Shown here: positions 16,225-24,397 of the stretch, in pieces | Layout of the letters: every line of letters starts with the position of its first letter | Position numbering within the stretch: position 1 is the first letter of the stretch | Assembly (NCBI RefSeq): GCF_033097485.1 | Contig: NZ_AP028634.1 | Location: 1,665,126 to 1,729,125, forward strand | Source: Pyrofollis japonicus | Lineage (GTDB): Archaea; Thermoproteota; Thermoprotei_A; Sulfolobales; Pyrodictiaceae | Direction: 5' to 3' | DNA: 64,000 nucleotides | The notes under the pieces: model-generated | What the model was told of the DNA's origin: nothing | Databases searched by the model: none | What the model saw: only the letters and a program-made list of their open reading frames with translations | Program-made: the position numbers and the translations under genes

Positions 16225-16893
16225 CTACCACCATCTCGAACTTGGGGCTGGAACAACGTCTTTGTATGTGGCCTTCTTTGCCTTCGGCTTCGGCTCTATA
16301 AGCTGGCGTAGAGCCTCGTGGAACTTCTTGCCAACCTCTTGCTCCTTGCCGCGAATAATTTCGCCTAGGTCACCGAACCTTAGCGCACCCGTCGGGCAGG
16401 CCTCGACACACGCCGGTGGGAGGCCCTCACGGAGCCTATCCTCGCACATATCACACTTGATGGCAACACCGCGATCGTAATCAAACAGCATTGCTCCAAA
16501 TGGGCAAACCCTTACACACTGCTTACACCCTATACATGCAGCCTCGTCTATGCGGACGATCCCATCCGGGCCCTTGTATATCGCGCCAACCGGGCACACG
16601 TTCATACATGGAGGGTCTTCGCAGTGCATACACTGGACTACATAGGGGAGACCAACTCTCGGAATTGAGAGAACGCGTAGCCTCGGCATCGGCTTTGGCA
16701 CTTCATGTATTGCTTGGAATAGGTCTTTGCTCTGACTATGCTCTACTGCGCATGCTAGATAACAGTTCCAGCAACCAAGGCACCGGTTAGGATCATAGAA
16801 GACGACATAGTTTTTCGGCTTCGCGGGTTCAACAGGGAATGATAGCCTTGATAACGGTGGCCTGGGAAAAGATAGCTGTGGTTGCTGTGCCAC
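16225..16893 (-). CDS. cooF: CooF-type ferredoxin with four [4Fe-4S] motifs
   Basis: 222 residues, HycB/DmsB-like electron-transfer subunit that accepts electrons from CooS. Four cysteine motifs are seen in order: CLGCWNCYLAC, CMHCEDPPCMNVCP, CIGCKQCVRVCP and CDMCEDR with CVEACP, giving sites for four cubane clusters. The N-terminal 30 residues are proline-rich, and the C-terminal 45 are basic with a KPKAKKA stretch that could mediate binding to an acidic partner or membrane surface. No Tat signal is present, so the enzyme is cytoplasmic. It is the first gene of the operon; a TATA box stands about 20 bases before the GTG start. It probably delivers electrons to NuoI/NuoB. Confidence 0.92.
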   Translation of the reverse strand: MAQQPQLSFPRPPLSRLSFPVEPAKPKNYVVFYDPNRCLGCWNCYLACAVEHSQSKDLFQAIHEVPKPMPRLRVLSIPRVGLPYVVQCMHCEDPPCMNVCPVGAIYKGPDGIVRIDEAACIGCKQCVRVCPFGAMLFDYDRGVAIKCDMCEDRLREGLPPACVEACPTGALRFGDLGEIIRGKEQEVGKKFHEALRQLIEPKPKAKKATYKDVVPAPSSRWW

Positions 16894-16910
16894 CTAGTTA
16901 CACCGCTTAC

Positions 16911-16919
16911 CTTATAGAG
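16911..16919 (-). promoter_or_regulatory. TATA box of the cooF-cooS-nuo operon
   Basis: On the minus strand CTCTATAAG is centred about 21 bp before the GTG of cooF, matching the leaderless pattern of this genome. The 280 bp between cooF and the divergent binding-protein gene hold no coding sequence that I can support; beyond this box and the inverted repeat at 16960-16973 nothing else stands out. Confidence 0.5.
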
Positions 16920-16959
16920 GGGCCTTGGTTCTGTTACGCTTAGTGCATTGCGAAAAACT

Positions 16960-16973
16960 TTAACCGTGGTTAA
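16960..16973. promoter_or_regulatory. Perfect inverted repeat upstream of cooF, candidate operator
   Basis: TTAACC-GT-GGTTAA is a perfect 6-2-6 inverted repeat centred about 52 bp upstream of the cooF TATA box, a position that suits an activator site. A looser relative occurs before cooC (3131-3144). The HTH protein encoded at 4908-5324 is the natural candidate to bind it. No second perfect copy was noticed elsewhere. Confidence 0.4.
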
Positions 16974-17173
16974 GACAGGGTAGTTCATCGGTTCTTCAGC
17001 GTCTTTTATACTAGATAAACCTCGTTTATTTGCCTCAGCGAGGGCCTTCTTTAAAGTCCATTATCGCTTGTTTCGTTCTTACATGGTATAGAAAGGTAAG
17101 TAGGAATAAAAAATCCCGCAATCCTTGTGCACTATTGGATGTACAACAGTACACTTAGAGAGGTGCACATGTA

Positions 17174-18925
17174 TTGGGTAATAGAGGATTAGTCATTGCC
17201 ATAATAGTCCTCATAGCTCTCGCAATCATCGCCGTATATTATGCCTCAGAGTCTAAGCATGAAACGAGCCCCGAGAAGCCCGTTGGCTCTTCCGCGTGGA
17301 GCCCAAGCACTAAAACAGAGAGTGCCAGTAAGGAGTCTAGAACAGTACAGGGAGCCCTCAATTCTGCAACTGCAAGATCTGTTCCAACAAGTACGGCGAT
17401 AAGTAGCTATAAGGGACACAAGCAGGTCCTAGTTATCGCTCTAGGCGACTGGGGTGCCCCGAGCCCGTTCCTGTTTTATCCCCGCGGCCCAGGCTACGTC
17501 TTAACGAGCTTCATCTTCGACACCCTTGTGTGGAAGGACGAGAAGGGAGTGATCCCGTGGCTCGCGGAGAGCTGGGAGCACCCAGACCCGTATACTTGGA
17601 TATTCCATCTCCGCCGCGGCGTGCGCTGGCAGGATGGCGCCCCCTTCACTGCCGGGGACGTGGTGTTCACGTTCAAGTATCTAGCTAAGAGGCATTGGGC
17701 GTGGAAGAACATAGATCCCTCGCTCATAAGGGAGGTGAGCGCGCCGGATAACTATACAGTCGTGATAAAACTCTCTAAGCCGTACGCGTTCTTTCTAGAA
17801 GACTATGCTGCGACTATTTTCATACTGCCAGAGCATGTTTGGAGAAACGTTGACAACCCTTATGTGTTCCGCTCAAGGGAGGCGTTCATAGGCACGGGGC
17901 CCTACATGCTTAAGGAGTATGAGCCCGGCAAGGGCTACGTGTTTATAGCCAACCGGAACTTCTGGGGAGGAGAGCCCCGCTTCGACGAGATAGATGTCGT
18001 TGCAACGGGGTTTACTAATCCACAGGCCGAGGCCACTGCTCTTCTACGGGGAGAAGTAGATACAGCCGTGTTTATGGGCAAGGCTTACCGCGTCGTAAAG
18101 ATGCTCAAACAGAGGATGCCGGACATAAGGGTGCAGAGCGGGCCCATGTACTGGGTGCTCTTCCTAGGCTTCAACCTAGACAAGTGGCCCTACAATGAGA
18201 CAGTGTTCCGGAGGGCAGTTGCCTATGCCCTCAACCTCACAGAACTCATCATAAAGGCGACTGGTAGCCTAGAGGCAGCTGTGCCGGGCTCACCCGGCTA
18301 CATACCGCCATATAGTAGCTTCTACAACCCAGATATACCAAGGTACCCCTATAGCCCCGAGAAGGCTGAGAAGCTGCTGGACAGCCTAGGCCTAGTAGAC
18401 CGGGATGGTGATGGATGCCGAGACCTGCCGGGAGGAAAATCCTGGCACCCATTGCTAGTAACAACTACACAGTATACTCAGGAAGCAATACTTGTGAAGG
18501 AGATGCTGAAGCACATAGGAGTATGCATAGAGATTAAGACGGTCAAGTCGTATGGTCAGCTAGACAAGCTCGTAAAGCAGGGAGCATACGACCTAGAGAT
18601 AAATGGTCACGGGGCTACGGGGAACACCCCCACAGCGTTTGTGTGGTTCTTTAGCGGACGCTTCGGCGCTAGATGGGACAACCAGACGTATTGGGAGATA
18701 GTGAGGAAGATCGTGTCGGCGAAGAGCATTGAGGAGGCTTACGAGTATGCCAGGGAGGCCCAACGGGTTGTGGCTGAGCAGCTGCCACAGATAGCACTCT
18801 ATTACCCCAATATATTCGTGGTGACGAGGCCCGAGGCAATCATTAGCTGGTTCTTCACGGCCAGAGGCATAGATGGTGGCATACCACTACCATACAATAA
18901 GATCCTGCTAATAGAGACTAAGTAA
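17174..18925 (+). CDS. ABC transporter substrate-binding protein, family 5 (peptide/oligosaccharide)
   Basis: 583 residues. Residues 5-23 form an N-terminal membrane anchor (GLVIAIIVLIALAIIAVYY) followed by a Ser/Thr-rich linker of about 60 residues, the usual layout of crenarchaeal extracytoplasmic binding proteins. The body has family 5 marks: FDTLVWKDEKGVIPWLAESW, WIFHLRRGVRWQDGAPFTA, GTGPYMLKEYEPG and the AVAYALNLTELI helix. Ligands in this family are di- and oligopeptides, sugars or nickel; the sequence alone does not decide. The TTG start follows GAGAGGTG by nine bases. Downstream permease genes (19519-21197) should be its partners, with a tRNA-modification-like gene between. Confidence 0.85.
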   Translation: MGNRGLVIAIIVLIALAIIAVYYASESKHETSPEKPVGSSAWSPSTKTESASKESRTVQGALNSATARSVPTSTAISSYKGHKQVLVIALGDWGAPSPFLFYPRGPGYVLTSFIFDTLVWKDEKGVIPWLAESWEHPDPYTWIFHLRRGVRWQDGAPFTAGDVVFTFKYLAKRHWAWKNIDPSLIREVSAPDNYTVVIKLSKPYAFFLEDYAATIFILPEHVWRNVDNPYVFRSREAFIGTGPYMLKEYEPGKGYVFIANRNFWGGEPRFDEIDVVATGFTNPQAEATALLRGEVDTAVFMGKAYRVVKMLKQRMPDIRVQSGPMYWVLFLGFNLDKWPYNETVFRRAVAYALNLTELIIKATGSLEAAVPGSPGYIPPYSSFYNPDIPRYPYSPEKAEKLLDSLGLVDRDGDGCRDLPGGKSWHPLLVTTTQYTQEAILVKEMLKHIGVCIEIKTVKSYGQLDKLVKQGAYDLEINGHGATGNTPTAFVWFFSGRFGARWDNQTYWEIVRKIVSAKSIEEAYEYAREAQRVVAEQLPQIALYYPNIFVVTRPEAIISWFFTARGIDGGIPLPYNKILLIETK

Positions 18926-19010
18926 GCAGGGAGGGAACAACCGCAGACTTGCATACCCGGCTCTTTTTGGACAAAATAGGCATAGGCCTTGGCCAAAGAG
19001 AGCTGATAGC

Positions 19011-19538
19011 ATGCCTACAGTGGGCACTAGTATACGTGGGTTAGGAGAACTATGCTGCAAACCCATAGGGCGTGTTGTGCGCGATGAGCCGGTCCCAGAG
19101 CAGGTGCCGCGCGGCAGGGAGGCCGTAATAGCTTATGGAGAGGAGCTGATGAAGAGGCGGGCTAGGATAGTATTGGAGAAAGAGTACTGTGAGGGCTTGA
19201 GGGGTGCGAGGAAGGGCATGCTCCTATGGGTTATATGGGTGGCTGATCGTGCTCCAGGGGGCGAGGATGCACCAATAACTGTTAGGCCTTTCATGGACGA
19301 GGCTCTCCCGGTTACCGGGGTATTCCTCACTCGTAGCCCTGCGAGACCCTGTCCCCTAGGCCTTAGCCTCGTCTACGTCGAGGATGTTGAGGAGTGCAGC
19401 CTCGTGGTTAGGGGTATTGACGCGTACCACAATACGCCGGTCCTAGACATAAAGGTGTACAGCCATGGCCTTGATTCGCCGCAGGAGGTGATGCGCCGCG
19501 CAAGGAGCGGCGAAGAGCTTGCCGAGACTGCTCGCTGA
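19011..19538 (+). CDS. trmO: TrmO-like tRNA (t6A37) N6-methyltransferase
   Basis: 175 residues with the UPF0066/TsaA beta-barrel motifs: KPIGRVVRDE at the start, KGMLLWVIWVADR, TRSPARPCPLGLS (compare RPNPIGLS) and IDAYHNTPVLDIKVY at the end. TrmO uses S-adenosylmethionine to methylate the N6 position of t6A37 in tRNA-Thr; archaeal members are assigned by similarity. The usual Asn in RPNPIG is Cys here. The gene lies between a peptide-binding protein and its permeases, which is odd for a tRNA enzyme, and its 3' end overlaps the first permease by 20 bases. Confidence 0.8.
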   Translation: MPTVGTSIRGLGELCCKPIGRVVRDEPVPEQVPRGREAVIAYGEELMKRRARIVLEKEYCEGLRGARKGMLLWVIWVADRAPGGEDAPITVRPFMDEALPVTGVFLTRSPARPCPLGLSLVYVEDVEECSLVVRGIDAYHNTPVLDIKVYSHGLDSPQEVMRRARSGEELAETAR

Positions 19539-20409
19539 GCTCGCGGCAGGAGTCCTCGTGGTCGCCTCAGTAGCCTATCTGTCCGCGAGAATAGGGCTAG
19601 GCAACCCCTTTGCAGGCCTCGGAGCCTCCCAGGGCCTAGACCCCGCCACTGAGACTGTTCTCCGCCGCGTATATGGGCTCGGCAAGCCCCCGTTGGAGGG
19701 ATTGCTCTACTTCCTTTCGAGCCTGGCTAGGGGCTCTACTGGGCCAAGCCTCGTCTACGGTAAGCCCGCACTACACATAGCGCTGGGCTACCTCCCCTGG
19801 ACCCTCCTAGGGATAACGTCGGGCTTCGTGATTGCACTACTCGCCACAGTCGCGTGGATAATCGTCATAGGCCCAAAGGTGCCTAGGCCTATACGTTCTC
19901 TCAGCTTCATACCCGGCTACTTCTACGCCGCAATACTGCTCCTCTCCGCGTGGTGGCTTGGCTGGCCCCATCCACTACCAAGCCACGACGCCGAGAAGGT
20001 GTCTGCCTACTCCCTCATAGTGTTCATGGCTTCCTGGCCTAGGCTCCTCCACGCACTCGCGGGCATTCTCAGCGACCCTGGAGCCGAGCTGAAGGGCTAC
20101 GTATCAGCCCTACGCGCCATGGGTGCGTCGGAGCACAGGGTTAACAAGCACTTGTTGCGCACAGTGGCAGCACCCTTCACCGCCTACATGCTCATGCTCC
20201 TCGCAATGATTCTTGAGAGGAGCGTGATCATCGAGCCGCTCATAGGGTATACTGGGCTGGGTCGTCTGCTCTACGAGGCAGTGGTCTCTGCTGACCCCAT
20301 TCTAGCAGCAACAGCGTTTACCACGATAGGCGCGATATCGTACACCATAGTGTTCCTCGGCAGGTTCCTCGAAAACATCCTCGACCCGAGAATGGTGAGG
20401 AGGACTTGA
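19519..20409 (+). CDS. ABC transporter permease, DppB type
   Basis: 296 residues with about six membrane helices. The cytoplasmic EAA loop is visible as YVSALRAMGASEHRVNKHLL, which contacts the ATPase; ILERSVIIEPLIGYTGLGRL is the conserved segment before the last helices (compare VIxETIFSxPGLGRL). It begins with TTG inside the end of the TrmO-like gene and overlaps the next permease by four bases. Part of the peptide-type importer with the binding protein at 17174. Shorter than many DppB proteins (about 330). Confidence 0.8.
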   Translation: MPRLLAELAAGVLVVASVAYLSARIGLGNPFAGLGASQGLDPATETVLRRVYGLGKPPLEGLLYFLSSLARGSTGPSLVYGKPALHIALGYLPWTLLGITSGFVIALLATVAWIIVIGPKVPRPIRSLSFIPGYFYAAILLLSAWWLGWPHPLPSHDAEKVSAYSLIVFMASWPRLLHALAGILSDPGAELKGYVSALRAMGASEHRVNKHLLRTVAAPFTAYMLMLLAMILERSVIIEPLIGYTGLGRLLYEAVVSADPILAATAFTTIGAISYTIVFLGRFLENILDPRMVRRT

Positions 20410-21197
20410 AGCCAGTGCCCTTAGCTATCGTTATCGCCGTCTCCCTAATAGTCATTGCCCTCGCCGCCCTTGCTCCACTCAGCTGCGAGGCCGGCAATCT
20501 CCCCCTTCAACCGCCTAGCCGGAGCCACCCCCTTGGCACAGACCCTGTCGGGCGTGACGCCCTCTGCCTCGTAGCCAAGGGCGCGGAGGCGAGCATTGAG
20601 GCCGGGCTCGCAGCACTCCTAGTCGCCGTGGCGGTGCTCGTGGGCTCCATGTTCGCCGCCGCCCATGCACTGGTCGCGGGAATAGTCGATGCCCTTGCCG
20701 CCCTTGTTGCGGGGTTGCCGCGCATGAGCCTACTACTCTTACTAGCCCTCTTCGCGAGGCTGCCTCCATGGGGCATCGGTGTACTAGTAGGGTTCTTGGT
20801 CTCGATGCAGGGCGCTAGGGCAGTGGCTGCCAGGGCTAGGCAAGTAGCCGCTATGCCGTACGTGGAGGCCGCTAGGGCCATAGGCGCTTCGCGGGCAAGG
20901 ATAGTGCTCCGCCACATAGCTCCTAATGCCTGGGCCTCTGCTGCCAGCTACGCGAGCATAGCAGCTACTGCAGCAGTGTACTCCGAAGCGGGGTTCAGCA
21001 TGCTTGGGCTAGGGGACCCCTCGGAGCCTAGCTGGGGCCTCATGATTGGTCTTGTGCTCTCGACGCCCGGGGCGCTGCTCACCGAGGCTGGGCTTATACA
21101 GGTACTAGTTGCGCTCGCCCTCGTAGCTGTTACAGCTGCCTTGCTGCACGCGGGTATTGAGAGGAGCGGGGAGGATTTCGAAACAATTAGGGGATAA
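20406..21197 (+). CDS. ABC transporter permease, DppC type
   Basis: 263 residues. The N-terminal periplasmic motif SHPLGTDPVGRDALCLVAKG is the DppC hallmark (HxLGTDxxGRDxxxR). The EAA loop is YVEAARAIGASRARIVLRHI, followed by the ASYASIAATAAVYSEAGFSM helix and LGLGDPSEPSWGLMI. Start TTG at 20406 overlaps the DppB stop (TTGA). No DppD/DppF ATPase gene follows; the next gene has its own TATA box. The transporter therefore borrows ATPases from elsewhere in the genome or they are encoded outside this window. Confidence 0.8.
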   Translation: MKPVPLAIVIAVSLIVIALAALAPLSCEAGNLPLQPPSRSHPLGTDPVGRDALCLVAKGAEASIEAGLAALLVAVAVLVGSMFAAAHALVAGIVDALAALVAGLPRMSLLLLLALFARLPPWGIGVLVGFLVSMQGARAVAARARQVAAMPYVEAARAIGASRARIVLRHIAPNAWASAASYASIAATAAVYSEAGFSMLGLGDPSEPSWGLMIGLVLSTPGALLTEAGLIQVLVALALVAVTAALLHAGIERSGEDFETIRG

Positions 21198-21201
21198 AGA
21201 C

Positions 21202-21240
21202 TTTATATATGGTTCCCGCTTCTCCTCTGCACAAGCAGAG
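21202..21240 (+). promoter_or_regulatory. TATA box and start-site hairpin before MetF-like gene
   Basis: TTTATATAT at 21202-21210 is a strong TATA box right after the permease stop. CTCTGC-ACAA-GCAGAG at 21225-21240 is a perfect 6-bp hairpin at or near the expected transcript start. A leader of about 70 bases with GAGGG ten bases before GTG 21305 follows, so this gene is not leaderless, unlike many neighbours. Confidence 0.5.
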
Positions 21241-21304
21241 AAAGGGGCTACAGTATTACCTAGGCGCTCGAAATCCTTGACGTAGCCGCCGAGGGTGACA
21301 AGCT

Positions 21305-22078
21305 GTGGAGAAGCGCAGGGTGCTAGAGGTCTGGGCCGAGATAGCACCCAGCAAGAACCCCGCGAAGATAGTGAGTGTTGCGAGGAGCATCCAAGGCCTC
21401 GCCGATGTGGTCAACGTGCCGGAGGCGCCCCTAGGGAAGCCCAGCGCTCACGCCATAGCAGTGGCATACCTGGCTGCCCGGGAGGCCTACGCCGAGGCAG
21501 TGGCCAACGTGAGGCTCCTAGACATCAACGCGAACGCATTGCTAAGCCTAGCTGGTGCGGCTAAGCTCCTAGGGCTACGCGGCCTCGTACTACTTCGCGG
21601 TGATCCGCCGAAGTATGGTAGGCCCGTGAACGAGTTAACGACCGAGGCTGCCGCGAAGCTCCTCCGCGGGAAGAACATTGACCTCGAGATAGGGGCTATA
21701 CTCAGCCTAGCTAAGCCCCCAGAGATGCTGGCCGTACGCCTAAGCCAGCCGATAGACGTGTTCCTAGCCACCCGGCTCTGGAAGCCTAGCCAGCTAGGAG
21801 GCGTGGTGCAAGAGGCGAGGCTTCGCCAGGGCAAAAAGATCATACCATACATAGTCGTAGCGGAGGCGGATAACAGGAAGCTGCTCTACAAGATGCTGGA
21901 GGGCCACCAGCCAGTCTACGAGCCAGAGGACGTCCCAAAGCTCCTAGCAGAAATCTCTAAGCTCGTAGACGGCATCCTTGTCTCGGCTCCTCTCTCTGAG
22001 AAAACTCTTCGAGAAGCACTGAGAGCCGCGAAAGAGGCCCGCGAAGAACTAATCATAGGCAAGAAGACGCTGGACTAA
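21305..22078 (+). CDS. MetF-like (methylenetetrahydrofolate/pterin reductase family) TIM-barrel protein
   Basis: 257 residues. The barrel motif LRGLVLLRGDPPKYGRPV matches the conserved LALRGDPP of methylenetetrahydrofolate reductases; LLDINANA precedes it and IPYIVVAEADNRK follows as later strands. N-terminal EVWAEIAPSKNP replaces the usual SFEFFPPK, keeping a glutamate. Size and divergence point to the archaeal short form acting on a modified pterin. It lies two genes upstream of core MetE, suggesting a methyl-group supply route to methionine, but the link is inference. FMN- and pterin-binding residues cannot be verified by eye. Confidence 0.6.
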   Translation: MEKRRVLEVWAEIAPSKNPAKIVSVARSIQGLADVVNVPEAPLGKPSAHAIAVAYLAAREAYAEAVANVRLLDINANALLSLAGAAKLLGLRGLVLLRGDPPKYGRPVNELTTEAAAKLLRGKNIDLEIGAILSLAKPPEMLAVRLSQPIDVFLATRLWKPSQLGGVVQEARLRQGKKIIPYIVVAEADNRKLLYKMLEGHQPVYEPEDVPKLLAEISKLVDGILVSAPLSEKTLREALRAAKEAREELIIGKKTLD

Positions 22079-22166
22079 GCCCTCGTTCTAGCCGTCCTTT
22101 CCCCTCTGCTCAGCTCGTTCTCCAGCCCTCTTGCAGACGAGAGATAGAAGCCATCTAACACCCAGC

Positions 22167-22214
22167 TATAAATATGCTCGATTATGCTAGCTAGACAGCC
22201 GGTGCAGCTAGCAT
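22167..22214. promoter_or_regulatory. TATA box and 9-bp inverted repeat across a start codon
   Basis: TATAAATA at 22167-22174 is followed by ATGCTAGCT (22184-22192), 13 bases, and AGCTAGCAT (22206-22214), a perfect 9-bp inverted repeat whose right arm includes the first two bases of the ATG at 22213. Such a site next to the expected transcript start suits a repressor, or a hairpin that hides the start codon. Confidence 0.4.
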
Positions 22215-23067
22215 GGGCTCTGACCCAGAGCTAGCCAAGGCACTGCTCATAGTAGTCGCAGCCGCCATACTATCCGCAGCCCTCATAGCTGCCTCCTACA
22301 TTTCTGCAGAGAAGACCCACAGCACCGCCTCGGAGCCAAAGAGCTTCTGCACAGCGCTCACAGTTCCTCCGGGAAGCTCAGTAGGAGCCAGTTCTTCCAA
22401 CGTTGCTATCTCGTGTACTTTTAGGATAAAGCTCCACTACCGAATGCCCATTGACAAGCTAGAGCTATTCATTGGTAATCTAGGAGAGCCCGTAGCTGCT
22501 ATCGGTCTTGGAAGTATACGTGCCGACGAGGCCACCATATTGCTCGTGATCGGGCCTTTCGAGAAGACAATCAGGGTCAACGCCTTATTGAGGCTCGTCA
22601 ACACTCGTGGCAGAATGGCTCAGAAGATATTCTACGAGAACAAGGCCGTCCGTGTAGACATGGATCTCTCCCATGTGCTTCGCTTCGAAGTACTCAACGC
22701 GAGCGGCAAAGACACTGTAGACGTAGAGATACCGAGGACGAAGGACCATCTCTACGCACTGGTAACGGTCCCTAAGTGCAGAGAGCTAGTGATAAGGCTT
22801 AGGTCGGACAAAGGTGACTGGCTCGTAAAATCCATACTTAGAGGGGAGACAGGTGACTGGAACCTCGTCTCCTTAGCCCTGCGCACGGATAAGCACAGTT
22901 TTGACGAGCTCTCTGCTACTTGTAAGGGCTCAGAGATAAGGGTTGAAGTAATGCGCTCAGTGTGGGCCAAGCTGCGCGTAGTATATGTTGACGGCAAGTA
23001 CGAGGATTATAGAGTAGAGGTGCTTCCAGCCGGCTATACTATTGCACAGACATTCCCGCTGCCATAG
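22213..23067 (+). CDS. Membrane-anchored protein of unknown function
   Basis: 284 residues, not recognised. Residues 10-26 (LLIVVAAAILSAALIAA) form an N-terminal anchor; the remainder is mostly beta-strand, consistent with an extracytoplasmic domain made of repeated strand pairs (IRVNALLRLVNTRG, VDMDLSHVLRFEVL, ELVIRLRSDKGDW). Cysteines at about 45, 66, 194 and 237 could form disulfides outside the cell. It stands alone with its own promoter between the MetF-like and MetE genes, in the same direction; no functional link can be drawn. Confidence 0.55.
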   Translation: MGSDPELAKALLIVVAAAILSAALIAASYISAEKTHSTASEPKSFCTALTVPPGSSVGASSSNVAISCTFRIKLHYRMPIDKLELFIGNLGEPVAAIGLGSIRADEATILLVIGPFEKTIRVNALLRLVNTRGRMAQKIFYENKAVRVDMDLSHVLRFEVLNASGKDTVDVEIPRTKDHLYALVTVPKCRELVIRLRSDKGDWLVKSILRGETGDWNLVSLALRTDKHSFDELSATCKGSEIRVEVMRSVWAKLRVVYVDGKYEDYRVEVLPAGYTIAQTFPLP

Positions 23068-23156
23068 CCTCCGGCCCTTGCTCAATTCCCCTTGCTGCGC
23101 GGGGAGGAACCATAACCAGCGCGGAGACAATAGTCTAAATAGTCCTCGTAGTTGTT

Positions 23157-24194
23157 GTGGTGAGAACTGAGGGTAAGGGAGACTTGACCCAGGAGTACCG
23201 TGTTCCGAGAGCGTTCCCGGTCACAGTGGTCGGTAGCTACCCGAAGATGCCGGAAGCCGAGGAGGCTATCAAGCTTCGGAGAAAGGGTGTTATCAGCGAA
23301 GAGGAGTTCCATGAGCGCGTGAAGCCCGCCATAAAGAAGGTTATTGAGGACTACTTGTGGGCTGGCGTCGATATTCTCAGCGATGGCGAGCAGAGCCGCG
23401 AAGATATGGTCGTCTATTTCGCTGAAAGGCTTGGAGGCTACCGCATAGGCGACTGGGTAAGGATATTCGATAACGTGTACTTCCGTAAACCAGTGGTCTA
23501 CGCCAAGGTCGAGTACAAGGGCCCCATGGCGGTCATGGACTGGGAGTACGCGCAGAGTATCTCCCAGGGCAGACCCGTCAAGGCAATCATCACCGGCCCC
23601 TACACTATGGTTGACTGGAGCTTCGACACATACTACGGCGATCGTCGCGAACTCGTACTCGAAATGGCGAAGGTGCTCCGCAACGAGATAGAGGAGTTCG
23701 TGAAGCGAGGCGCCAAGTACGTACAGGTTGATGAGCCCGCCCTGCCAGCCAGGCCGCGCAAAGAGGAGGCAGAGCTAGTGAAGGAAGCACTAGAGATAAT
23801 GCTCAAGGGGATCGATGCGAAGAAGATAGTACACATATGCTTCGGCCGAATAGAGAAGCTCATACCATACTTCCTCGAATTCCCCGTAGACCAGATAGAC
23901 CTCGAGTTCAAGAACTCCGAGTTCAAGCTACTACCATACCTCAAGGAGTACGGGTTCAACAAGGAACTAGGCTACGGAGTCGTTGACGTGCACAGCCTCC
24001 GGGTAGAGACCCCCGAGGAGATAATAGAGGCCGTAGAGAGGCTCATGAAGCTAGACATACTAGGCCCAGAGAAAATCTACCTAGACCCAGACTGTGGGCT
24101 GAAAAGACTGCCGAGAGAAATAGCTAGACAGAAGCTGCGCTCAATAGCAATAGCGGCAAAGCAGCTTAGAAAACAATATGGCTACGAAGAGTAA
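23157..24194 (+). CDS. metE: Core (short) cobalamin-independent methionine synthase MetE
   Basis: 345 residues, corresponding to the C-terminal catalytic barrel of bacterial MetE; the N-terminal folate-binding half is absent, as in other archaea. Zinc and substrate motifs are visible: [11 protein letters not shown] at the start, [34 protein letters not shown], the zinc ligands in HICFGR, then [16 protein letters not shown] and the second zinc cysteine in [10 protein letters not shown]. The product methylates homocysteine; short forms are thought to take the methyl group from a corrinoid protein or simple methyl donor and not from polyglutamyl folate. A TATA-like TCTAAATAG at 23134-23142 makes the GTG pair at 23157/23160 a leaderless start. 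Confidence 0.85.
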   Translation: MVRTEGKGDLTQEYRVPRAFPVTVVGSYPKMPEAEEAIKLRRKGVISEEEFHERVKPAIKKVIEDYLWAGVDILSDGEQSREDMVVYFAERLGGYRIGDWVRIFDNVYFRKPVVYAKVEYKGPMAVMDWEYAQSISQGRPVKAIITGPYTMVDWSFDTYYGDRRELVLEMAKVLRNEIEEFVKRGAKYVQVDEPALPARPRKEEAELVKEALEIMLKGIDAKKIVHICFGRIEKLIPYFLEFPVDQIDLEFKNSEFKLLPYLKEYGFNKELGYGVVDVHSLRVETPEEIIEAVERLMKLDILGPEKIYLDPDCGLKRLPREIARQKLRSIAIAAKQLRKQYGYEE

Positions 24195-24397
24195 CCCCTT
24201 CCCCGTATCTCATGCCTTTTTCGACCCCCTTGCAGCACGTCAATAACCTCGCTAACTGGTTCTACCCGCTACATGTCTCCTAGCATAGCGAGCATAGTCG
24301 TGAATAGATAGACGCTGTAGAGGATGCTAGAGGGCTTGTAGGGATTGTATAAAAAGCTTTTAGAGAAAACTGGGGGCGATTATAGTCCTCCTTGCTC

